From Comamonas sp. (GTDB lineage: Bacteria > Pseudomonadota > Gammaproteobacteria > Burkholderiales > Burkholderiaceae_C), in contig JAFAIY010000367.1 in the NCBI GenBank assembly GCA_019236485.1, forward strand, positions 1 through 6,130: 6,130 bases of DNA, in the 5' to 3' direction. Both the position numbers and the translations under genes were made by a program. The notes beneath the pieces are model-generated. The model searched no databases. It was not told the DNA's origin and saw only the letters and a program-made list of their open reading frames with translations. Shown piece after piece: positions 1 through 5,080 of this stretch (position 1 is the stretch's first letter; each line of letters begins with the position of its first letter).

Positions 1-464
1 TCTTCGATGCCCACCACGTTGAGGAAGGTTTCCTGCTGGCCAGCGAACGAAGCGTCGGGCAGGTCTTCCGCAGTCGCGGAAGAGCGCACGGCAAACGAGG
101 CCTGGTCATTGCCGGCCTGCAGGCGCACGAATTCGTCGCGGATGGCCTTCTCGAGATCGGCCGGGAAGGGCTGGTTCTCGACCAGGCCGCGGATCTCGGC
201 GCCGACGGCGGCCAGGGCGCGCACATCATCCACGTCCAGGGCCGCCAGCTTGGCCGAGATCTTGTCGGCCAGGCCTTCGTAGGCCAGGAAGTCGCGGAAG
301 GCATGGGCCGTGGTCGCGAAGCCCGTGGGCACGCGTACGCCCTGGGGCAGCTGCGAGATCATTTCGCCGAGCGAGGCGTTCTTGCCGCCTACGGACTCGA
401 CGTCGGTCATTCTCAGTTTTTCAAACGGAACGACCAGTGCGGTCGCCTCGAACAGTTGAGACAT
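1..464 (-). CDS. ppsA: Phosphoenolpyruvate synthase, N-terminal part (cut by window edge)
   Basis: Pyruvate, water dikinase makes PEP, AMP and phosphate from pyruvate, ATP and water; it is a cytoplasmic gluconeogenic enzyme. Only the first 154 codons are here. The family is normally about 790-800 residues, so roughly four fifths lie to the left of position 1. Reading from the ATG at 464-462, the protein begins [14 protein letters not shown]. It carries the PEP-synthase/PPDK N-terminal ATP-grasp signatures: [11 protein letters not shown] at residues 25-35, and a block at 126-149 containing [19 protein letters not shown]. Both are hallmarks of the nucleotide-binding domain (PPDK_N). The start is supported by a GGAG ribosome-binding site 6 nt upstream and by family N-termini. 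The gene is divergent from ppsR, which encodes its own regulatory kinase/phosphorylase, so the identification is mutually reinforced. No frameshift is visible in the part present. Confidence 0.96.
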   Translation of the reverse strand, partial: MSQLFEATALVVPFEKLRMTDVESVGGKNASLGEMISQLPQGVRVPTGFATTAHAFRDFLAYEGLADKISAKLAALDVDDVRALAAVGAEIRGLVENQPFPADLEKAIRDEFVRLQAGNDQASFAVRSSATAEDLPDASFAGQQETFLNVVGIE

Positions 465-470
465 GGGAAG

Positions 471-474
471 CTCC
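471..474 (-). promoter_or_regulatory. Ribosome-binding site of ppsA
   Basis: On the minus strand GGAG lies 6 nt upstream of the ATG at 464-462. This is good Shine-Dalgarno spacing and fixes the ppsA start. Confidence 0.75.
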
Positions 475-527
475 AAAGTTAAAAATCGGTACGCAGGCGG
501 CGCTGGGCTGAATGGCCAGGGCACGCG

Positions 528-591
528 AACCCATGCTGCATCAAGGCAGTGCTTTGCTGTTCTGGATGTCGACCGTCAACGAGCATGGGTT
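528..591. repeat. Perfect 10-bp inverted repeat in the ppsA-ppsR divergent region
   Basis: AACCCATGCT at 528-537 is the exact reverse complement of AGCATGGGTT at 582-591, with a 44-bp spacer. The pairing stops sharply at both ends. It lies about 64 bp upstream of the ppsA start codon and about 120 bp upstream of the preferred ppsR start, in non-coding DNA. A paired operator for a regulator acting on both divergent genes is possible; a large RNA stem-loop is the other reading. The repeat is seen directly; its function is inferred. I found no convincing sigma-70 promoter for either gene here. The best is a weak TTGGAA at 590-595 followed by CATTGT at 614-619, pointing towards ppsR. Confidence 0.55.
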
Positions 592-624
592 GGAATTTGG
601 GAATAATGGGCGCCATTGTAGGCC

Positions 625-648
625 GAGCCAAGGCAGTTCGCGTGGCTC
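625..648 (+). repeat. Short inverted repeat in the ppsR upstream region
   Basis: GAGCCA at 625-630 pairs with TGGCTC at 643-648 across a 12-nt loop. Within the loop region lies part of a second copy of CAAGGCAGT (629-637), whose first copy is at 542-550. Either element could be leader structure or binding sites, but 6-9 bp matches are near what chance allows in GC-rich DNA. Confidence 0.3.
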
Positions 649-713
649 AAGCCTGTTTCAGAGTCCGGGGCATGGCATTGCCAACCCGCCGCCATCTAAT
701 CACCGCCCGCACC

Positions 714-1535
714 ATGCATACCCATACGATTTTTGTCATTTCCGACGGCACCGGTATCACCGCCGAAACCTTTGGCACGGCCATCATGGCCCAGTTCGAT
801 ACCAAGCCTCGCATCGTGCGGATGCCGTTCGTGGACTCCATGGACAAGGTGCATCAGGTCATTCGCCAGATCAACCATGTAGCCTCCGTGGAAAGCAAAA
901 AGCCCATCGTCTTCACCACCCTGGTCAATCAGGAACATCTGGACGCCATAGAAGCCAACAGCAAGGGCAAGGTGTTCGATATGTTCGGCACCTTCGTGCG
1001 CCCGCTGGAGATCGAGCTGGGCCAGAAGTCGCTGCACCGCGTGGGCCGCTTCGCCGACATCAGCGAGAGCAAGGAATATCTGGAGCGCATGGAGGCCATC
1101 AACTACACCCTGGCTCATGACGACGGCCAGACCAATACCGATCTCACAGGCGCCGATGTGATCCTGGTAGGCGTGAGCCGCTCGGGCAAGACCCCGACCA
1201 GCCTGTATCTGGCCATGCAGTTCGGCCTCAAGGTCGCCAACTACCCGCTGATCCCCGAGGACTTCGAACGCAAGCAGCTGCCTCCGGCGCTCGAGCCCTT
1301 CCGCAAGAAGCTGTTCGGCCTGACCATCGATCCCGCGCGCCTGTCCAGCATCCGCAACGAGCGCCGCCCCGACTCCAAGTACGCGAGCCTGGCCAACTGC
1401 CGCTACGAGGTTGCCGAGGCCGAATCCATGATGCGCCGCAGCGGCATCGAATGGCTGTCGAGCACCACCAAGTCGATCGAGGAAATCGCCACCACCATCC
1501 TGCAGGAAGTGCTGCCCCAGCATCTGGGGCATTGA
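714..1535 (+). CDS. ppsR: PEP synthase regulatory protein: bifunctional kinase/pyrophosphorylase (DUF299 family)
   Basis: PpsR inactivates PEP synthase by ADP-dependent phosphorylation of a catalytic-region threonine and reactivates it by phosphate-dependent removal that releases pyrophosphate. It acts in the cytoplasm. The 273-residue length fits the family (E. coli protein 277). The N-terminus has the family pattern [15 protein letters not shown] at residues 7-21. A conserved HDDGQ lies at 135-139. The P-loop-like GVSRSGKT lies at 153-160, followed by PTSLYLA, as in all PDRP proteins. I chose the ATG at 714 because family members begin a few residues before the ISDGTG motif. The frame is open further upstream, with ATGs at 672 and 549; these would add 14 or 55 residues unlike the family. 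No clear Shine-Dalgarno precedes 714, whereas GGGG precedes 672, so a start at 672 cannot be excluded. The gene is head to head with ppsA, its substrate, 249 bp away. Confidence 0.95.
   Translation: MHTHTIFVISDGTGITAETFGTAIMAQFDTKPRIVRMPFVDSMDKVHQVIRQINHVASVESKKPIVFTTLVNQEHLDAIEANSKGKVFDMFGTFVRPLEIELGQKSLHRVGRFADISESKEYLERMEAINYTLAHDDGQTNTDLTGADVILVGVSRSGKTPTSLYLAMQFGLKVANYPLIPEDFERKQLPPALEPFRKKLFGLTIDPARLSSIRNERRPDSKYASLANCRYEVAEAESMMRRSGIEWLSSTTKSIEEIATTILQEVLPQHLGH
1514..1530 (+). repeat. GC-rich perfect hairpin inside the 3' end of ppsR
   Basis: GCCCCAG (1514-1520), loop CAT, CTGGGGC (1524-1530) form a 7-bp perfect stem in the last codons of ppsR, ending 2 nt before the TGA stop at 1533-1535. 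No T-run follows, so it is not a standard intrinsic terminator. It may stabilise the mRNA 3' end or simply reflect codon choice for PQHLG. Confidence 0.4.
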
Positions 1536-1540
1536 TCAAG

Positions 1541-1632
1541 ACTCCCCCTGAGGCGCTTTGCGCCTTCCCCCTCTCTCGCTGCGCGGGAGGGGGACGCAGC
1601 CTTCGCCGCGAGGTGGCTCTTGCTCGGCTGCT
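1541..1632. repeat. Stem-loop-rich intergenic repeat, likely dispersed Comamonadaceae element and possible bidirectional terminator
   Basis: This fills much of the 168-bp gap between the convergent ppsR and lysR genes. It has three inverted repeats in series. The first is AGGCGC-TTT-GCGCCT at 1551-1565. The second is CCCCCTC with GAGGGGG at 1567-1593, extended inward by a wobble and further pairs. The third is GCAGCC at 1596-1601 with GGCTGC at 1626-1631. From memory, very similar strings (a CCCCCTGAGGCGC hairpin followed by a GGGAGGGGG hairpin) occur in many intergenic regions of Comamonas, Delftia and Acidovorax; I could not search to confirm this. No poly-T tract follows the stems, but the position between converging genes suits transcription termination from both sides. 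The rest of the gap up to 1703 holds only the AGCTC tandem repeat. Confidence 0.6.
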
Positions 1633-1668
1633 CTGACTTGAGGCCCACCGAATGCTAAGAGGACGGAT

Positions 1669-1687
1669 AGCTCAGCTCAGCTCAGCT
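1669..1687. repeat. AGCTC pentanucleotide tandem repeat
   Basis: Three full copies of AGCTC plus AGCT run head to tail over 19 bp just after the lysR stop codon. This may be a small slippage-generated microsatellite. It lies outside coding sequence and no function is evident. Confidence 0.6.
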
Positions 1688-1703
1688 TTGCCTGCTGCGG
1701 CAG

Positions 1704-2606
1704 CTACAGCAGCAGATAGTCGACCAGGGCGCGGACCTTGGCCGGCACATATTGCCGGTCCCTGAAGCAGGCGAAGAAGTCCAGCGGAGCGTCGTCGAAC
1801 TGCAGCTGTCCCCTGCGCCCGGGTTTGAGCGTCAGCGGCAGCAGCCGGCCCTGACGCACATGCTCGTGCACGATGAAACTGCCGGCCCAGACTATGCCGC
1901 CGCCGGCCACGGCGAATTCGGTCAGCGCGTCTATATCGCTGCCTATGGCCGCTATGCGCTGCTGCGGGTCCGCACGCTGGCCGTCGCGCAGAAAAGGCCA
2001 GCGCATCAGCCGCCCGTCGCGCTCGCGCCTATAGAGCAGGCAGGCATGCTCGAGCAGATCCTGGGCCGTCTGCGGGCTGCCATGCTGCTGCAGATATTGC
2101 GGCGACGCATAAAGCCTGCGCGGCACGGATGCCAGCTGGCGCACCGACATGCCGGGCTCCAGCACATCGCGGTAACGCACGCTGAGGTCCACATCCTCCT
2201 TGAGCACGTCCACATGACGGTCGGCAATCAGCAGCTCCAGCTCCAGCCGCGGATGGCGGGCCGCGAACGCCGGCAGCAGCGGCGCCAGCACATGGCGGCC
2301 GAAAGCGGCCATGCAGGCAATGCGCAGACGGCCTTGCAGTTCGCCATGGATCAGCGACAGGTCGGACTGGGCTTTTTCGAGCTCATCCAGCACCGGCGCG
2401 ACACGGGCCAGATAGCGCTCGCCGGCCTCGGTCAAGGCCATCGATCTGGTGGTGCGCGTGATCAGGCGCGTGCCCAGTTCGCGCTCCAGCCGCGCGATGT
2501 TCTGACTCGCTGCCGCCGGCGAAATGCCCAGCTGGCGCGCGGCCGAGGCGATGGAGCCGCCCTCCAGCGCTTTGACAAAGGTTTCTATGGCTCGCAGATT
2601 CGGCAT
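1704..2606 (-). CDS. LysR-family transcriptional regulator (CrgA-like subgroup)
   Basis: A 300-residue protein, the usual LysR length. The N-terminal winged helix-turn-helix (about residues 1-60) shows the classic pattern: FVKALEGGSIASAARQLGIS, then PAAASQNIARLERELGTRLITRTTR and LTEAGERYL at 59-66. A linker helix follows to about residue 88. The effector-binding domain begins with GRLRIACMAAFGRHVLAPLLP (from residue 92) and contains EDVDLSVRYRD (137-147), a layout typical of the CrgA-like group of small-ligand-sensing LysR proteins. The effector cannot be told from sequence. The start at 2606-2604 gives the standard N-terminus; no strong Shine-Dalgarno is visible upstream. The gene is divergent from a small DUF2798 membrane-protein gene across 189 bp, which makes that gene the first candidate target. 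A candidate operator overlaps the region just upstream of its own start, suggesting autoregulation. Confidence 0.93.
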   Translation of the reverse strand: MPNLRAIETFVKALEGGSIASAARQLGISPAAASQNIARLERELGTRLITRTTRSMALTEAGERYLARVAPVLDELEKAQSDLSLIHGELQGRLRIACMAAFGRHVLAPLLPAFAARHPRLELELLIADRHVDVLKEDVDLSVRYRDVLEPGMSVRQLASVPRRLYASPQYLQQHGSPQTAQDLLEHACLLYRRERDGRLMRWPFLRDGQRADPQQRIAAIGSDIDALTEFAVAGGGIVWAGSFIVHEHVRQGRLLPLTLKPGRRGQLQFDDAPLDFFACFRDRQYVPAKVRALVDYLLL

Positions 2607-2611
2607 GACTG

Positions 2612-2635
2612 CGAATGTATCTGCAATTAAATTCG
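2612..2635. promoter_or_regulatory. Candidate LysR operator (CGAAT-N14-ATTCG)
   Basis: CGAAT at 2612-2616 and ATTCG at 2631-2635 are inverted arms separated by 14 bp of AT-rich DNA, in contrast with the GC-rich surroundings. The site begins 5 bp upstream of the lysR start codon. LysR proteins typically bind imperfect dyads of this size within the divergent promoter region and repress their own gene. The dyad is visible; its use by this regulator is inferred. Confidence 0.4.
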
Positions 2636-2660
2636 ATAGTTTTGCTTATGAGTGCCACAA
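2633..2660 (-). promoter_or_regulatory. Weak candidate promoter for lysR
   Basis: On the minus strand TTGTGG (2660-2655) is followed after 16 bp by TATCGA (2638-2633). The match to the sigma-70 consensus is partial, but the -10 box overlaps one arm of the candidate operator at 2612-2635, as expected for autorepression. Confidence 0.25.
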
Positions 2661-2740
2661 GCCCCGGGCCTCTACCGCCAACCGCCGATGCTGCCTACAG
2701 TTCAGCCCTGTTTTCCATCCATGCATTCAGTCGCCCCTCC

Positions 2741-2768
2741 TTGACGGACAAGCGCAAGCCGCTATGAG
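2741..2768 (+). promoter_or_regulatory. Candidate sigma-70 promoter for the DUF2798 gene
   Basis: TTGACG at 2741-2746 (5 of 6 consensus bases) is followed after 16 bp by TATGAG at 2763-2768 (4 of 6). A start about 7 bp downstream would give a leader of roughly 20 nt before the ATG at 2796. The spacing is slightly short, and no Shine-Dalgarno is apparent in the leader. Confidence 0.35.
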
Positions 2769-2795
2769 TCTGAGTGCATCACCGGCATAGTCCCC

Positions 2796-3065
2796 ATGAA
2801 TTCCTCCTCCAGTTCTGCCTCTTCCAGACTCTCGACACTGAAGCTGCACCGGCGTTACACACCATTTGTTTTTGCGTTCTACATGGCCGGCATCATGGCG
2901 TTTCTGATGTGCTGCACCATAGTCGCGGCCAATAGCGGCCTGAGCGCAGGCTATCTGCAGCGCGTGCTCAGCGCCTATGCGCTGGCCATGCCCGTGGCGT
3001 TCTGCTGTGTGATGCTGGTGCGGCCGCTGGTCGCCAGACTGGTGGCGGCCACGGTCCAGAGCTGA
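2796..3065 (+). CDS. Small two-helix membrane protein, DUF2798-like
   Basis: An 89-residue protein. The first 20 residues are polar and serine-rich (MNSSSSSASS), then basic (KLHRRY). Two hydrophobic helices follow at about 22-46 and 57-78, joined by the short segment NSGLSAGYLQ. The two-helix plan resembles DUF2798 proteins: a basic residue before helix 1, a G-rich loop, then a second helix containing an A-M-P-V-A-F type stretch and ending near VRPLV. These are inner-membrane proteins of unknown function, usually 70-90 residues. The ATG at 2796 is the only reasonable upstream start, as the next in-frame ATG falls inside helix 1, although no Shine-Dalgarno is evident. The gene is divergent from a LysR regulator gene, its likely controller, and convergent with hmuV. 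Family assignment is from pattern memory, with no function claimed. Confidence 0.8.
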   Translation: MNSSSSSASSRLSTLKLHRRYTPFVFAFYMAGIMAFLMCCTIVAANSGLSAGYLQRVLSAYALAMPVAFCCVMLVRPLVARLVAATVQS

Positions 3066-3144
3066 GAAATCAGGCCGCCGCTATCTGTTCAATAGCTGGT
3101 GACGGCTGATAGATCAGCTCTTCCATAGAGAACCGGCTTGAAGC
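3066..3144. repeat. Convergent intergenic region with two inverted repeats (possible dispersed repeat or terminator)
   Basis: Between the DUF2798 gene and hmuV, both ending here, lie GCTAT-N7-ATAGC (3080-3084 with 3092-3096) and GCTGAT-AG-ATCAGC (3105-3118). Neither is followed by a T-run on either strand, so a standard intrinsic terminator is not shown. The stretch GCTATC, then TTCAATAGCTG, then a second stem, resembles from memory another repeat common between Comamonadaceae genes (GCTATCAATTCAATAGCTG type). This copy would be a degenerate one. Confidence 0.4.
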
Positions 3145-3960
3145 CTAGGCGGCCATGGCGCCATCCGCTACAAAAATATATTGCAAAGCGCCATCGCTGC
3201 TTTGCACGGCATCGCAGCCCATGCCCCAGACCTGCTGCACCAGCGCAGGCTGCAGCACCTGGGACACCGGCCCCCAGTGCACGCCGGCGGCTCCGCCCAG
3301 CACCAGCACATCATCGGCATAGCGCAGCGCCAGATTCAGATCATGGATCACGGCCACCACGCCCGCGCCCTGCTGCCTGGCCCACTGGCGCAAGAGTCGC
3401 ATCGCATGGTGCTGATGGGCCAGATCGAGAGCGGCAGTGGGCTCGTCGAGCAGCAGCCAGCGTGCCGCACCGTCGGCGGGCGGCTGCCAGATCTGTGCCA
3501 AGGCTCTGGCCAGATGGGCGCGTGCCCGCTCGCCGCCCGACAGGGTGTTGATGCTGCGCTGCGCCAGATGCTCGACCCCTGTCAGCGCCATGGCCTGGGC
3601 CGGAATCTGCGCCTCCTCGGCGCCGGGCTGATGGCGGTGCGGATAGCGCCCCAGCTCCACCACTTCCTGCGCCGTGAAGTCAAAGGCCACGCTGCAATCC
3701 TGGGGCATGACCGCGCGGCGCCTTGCCAGTTGCACCACAGCGTGCCCGTGCAACTCCAGACCATCCAAGAGAACCCGTCCCGACTGCGGCGCGCGCTCGC
3801 CCACCAACATGGACAGCAGCGTGGACTTGCCCGCGCCGTTGGGGCCGAGAATGGCCGTGAAGCGCCCGGCCTGGATCTGCACATCCACCGTCGCCAGACG
3901 CGGCCCCTGGGCCACGCCCACCCCCAGATTGCGGCATTCGATGCTTGATGCTGTGTTCAT
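3145..3960 (-). CDS. hmuV: Heme ABC transporter ATP-binding protein
   Basis: The ATPase that drives heme import through HmuU, working as a dimer on the cytoplasmic face of the inner membrane. At 271 residues it fits the HmuV/FecE size. All ABC motifs are intact: Walker A GPNGAGKST at 39-47, Q-loop glutamine 87 (MPQD), signature LSGGERAR at 140-147, Walker B WLLLDEPTAALD at 168-179, and H-loop histidine 206 (VIHDLNLALRYAD). The segment FDFTAQEVVELGRYPH at 93-108 is typical of iron-siderophore/heme/B12 importers. The start ATG at 3960-3958 overlaps the hmuU stop as ATGA. An AGGAG at 3971-3967, 6 nt upstream, provides a strong ribosome-binding site, so translation is probably coupled to hmuU. 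It is the last gene of the operon; a convergent gene follows 79 bp away. Assignment to heme rather than siderophore rests on its hmuS/hmuT neighbours. Confidence 0.95.
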   Translation of the reverse strand: MNTASSIECRNLGVGVAQGPRLATVDVQIQAGRFTAILGPNGAGKSTLLSMLVGERAPQSGRVLLDGLELHGHAVVQLARRRAVMPQDCSVAFDFTAQEVVELGRYPHRHQPGAEEAQIPAQAMALTGVEHLAQRSINTLSGGERARAHLARALAQIWQPPADGAARWLLLDEPTAALDLAHQHHAMRLLRQWARQQGAGVVAVIHDLNLALRYADDVLVLGGAAGVHWGPVSQVLQPALVQQVWGMGCDAVQSSDGALQYIFVADGAMAA

Positions 3961-5078
3961 ACCTTGCTCCTGAACTGGCGCAGCATGGCCAGAAACAGCG
4001 GCACGCCTATAAAAGCCGTGAGCACGCCCAGCGGCAGTTCGGCCGGTTTGACGAGGGTGCGGGCCACGGCATCGGCGCCGACCACCAGGGCCGCACCCAG
4101 CAGGGCCGAACCCGGCAGCACCACGCGATGATCGGGCCCCGCAATCAGCCGCACCCAGTGCGGCGCGACCAGACCGACAAAGCCGATGATGCCCGTGGTC
4201 GCGGTCACGGCGCCCACGGCCAGCGCCGCCACCATCACCGCGCGGCGCTTGGTTTTTTCCACGGCCACGCCCAGCAGCTGGGCCTGGGCTTCGCCCAGGG
4301 CAATCGCGTTCAGCGGCCTGGCCAGCGCCAGCGCGGCCAATGCGCTGATGGCCACCGCGGCAGACACCAGCGCCACCGCACTCCAGCGTGAGGCACCCAG
4401 GCTGCCCAGCAGCCACATCTGCAGATTGCGCAGCTGCTCGTCCGTCGAAACAAAGCTCAGCAAACCCAGTCCGGCGCCAGCCAGCGCATTGATGGCAATG
4501 CCGGCCAGCAGCATCAAGCCGATGCGGGTCGTGCCCTGGACCTGGCCCAGCACATAGACCACGGCCGTGACCGCCAGGCCGCCGCCGAAGGCCATGGCCA
4601 CCAGCGTCCAGCTGCCCAGATGACGGGGCAGCCAGGGCAGATACAGGCCGCCCAGCACGATGGTGATGCCGGCGGCCAGGGCCGCACCGCTGCTCACGCC
4701 GATCAGACCGGGGTCGGCCAGCGGGTTGCGAAACAGCCCCTGCATCAGCGCACCGGCCAGCCCCAGGCCCGCCCCCGCAGCCACGCCCATGAGCAGGCGC
4801 GGCAGCCGGATATTGAGAAACACCAGATGCTCGGGACTGCTGTCCACAGCGCCACCCAAGAGACTGCGAATTCCGTCCCAAACAATGCCGGGCAGCTGCG
4901 CGGGAGCAATCGCATAGGCGCCGCTGGCCGCGCCCCAAAGCATGGCCAGCAGCACCAGCGATGCGCCCAGCAGCAGCGTCGTACCGCGGCCGAGACGGCC
5001 GGACGGCGAGCGCCAGCGCGAAGCGGCCCGCAACTTGCCCCCGGGCTTGGTCACCATACCCCCCATGCTGGTGCTCAT
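3957..5078 (-). CDS. hmuU: Heme ABC transporter permease (FecCD family)
   Basis: Inner-membrane channel of the heme importer, acting as a homodimer with HmuV. The 373-residue protein has a basic cytoplasmic N-terminus and then many hydrophobic helices, as in the ten-helix FecCD/BtuC fold. Family motifs in order: RLPR at 91-94; GAGLGLAGALMQGLFRNPLA at 102-121 followed by DPGLIGVSSGAA to 133; GEAQAQLLGVAVEKTKRR at 262-279, the region contacting the ATPase; GFVGLVAPHWVRLIAGPDHR at 299-318; and ELPLGVLTAFIGVPLFLAML at 347-366. I chose the ATG at 5078-5076 because it lies 2 bp after the hmuT stop, fitting translational coupling, with a weak GGTGG 7 nt upstream. In-frame ATGs at codons 5 and 8 are alternatives that would not affect the membrane part. 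It overlaps hmuV by 4 bp. Confidence 0.95.
   Translation of the reverse strand: MSTSMGGMVTKPGGKLRAASRWRSPSGRLGRGTTLLLGASLVLLAMLWGAASGAYAIAPAQLPGIVWDGIRSLLGGAVDSSPEHLVFLNIRLPRLLMGVAAGAGLGLAGALMQGLFRNPLADPGLIGVSSGAALAAGITIVLGGLYLPWLPRHLGSWTLVAMAFGGGLAVTAVVYVLGQVQGTTRIGLMLLAGIAINALAGAGLGLLSFVSTDEQLRNLQMWLLGSLGASRWSAVALVSAAVAISALAALALARPLNAIALGEAQAQLLGVAVEKTKRRAVMVAALAVGAVTATTGIIGFVGLVAPHWVRLIAGPDHRVVLPGSALLGAALVVGADAVARTLVKPAELPLGVLTAFIGVPLFLAMLRQFRSKV
3967..3971 (-). promoter_or_regulatory. Ribosome-binding site of hmuV inside hmuU
   Basis: AGGAG on the minus strand, 6 nt before the hmuV ATG and within the last codons of hmuU. It fixes the hmuV start at the ATGA overlap. Confidence 0.7.
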
Positions 5079-5080
5079 GC

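Noticed and set aside
696..1532. 278-codon open frame antisense to ppsR
   Set aside because: A shadow frame caused by GC-biased third positions. Its peptide is low-complexity (A, G, H, Q-rich) and matches no family pattern, while the opposite strand is a clear ppsR.
1691..1715. CTGCTG/CAGCAG stem at the lysR stop codon as an intrinsic terminator
   Set aside because: The arms are just repeated leucine CTG codons and simple sequence, and no T-run follows on the minus strand.
1752..2630. 292-codon open frame antisense to lysR
   Set aside because: Q/R/H/A-rich shadow peptide with no recognisable domain; the minus strand encodes a full LysR protein with an intact helix-turn-helix.
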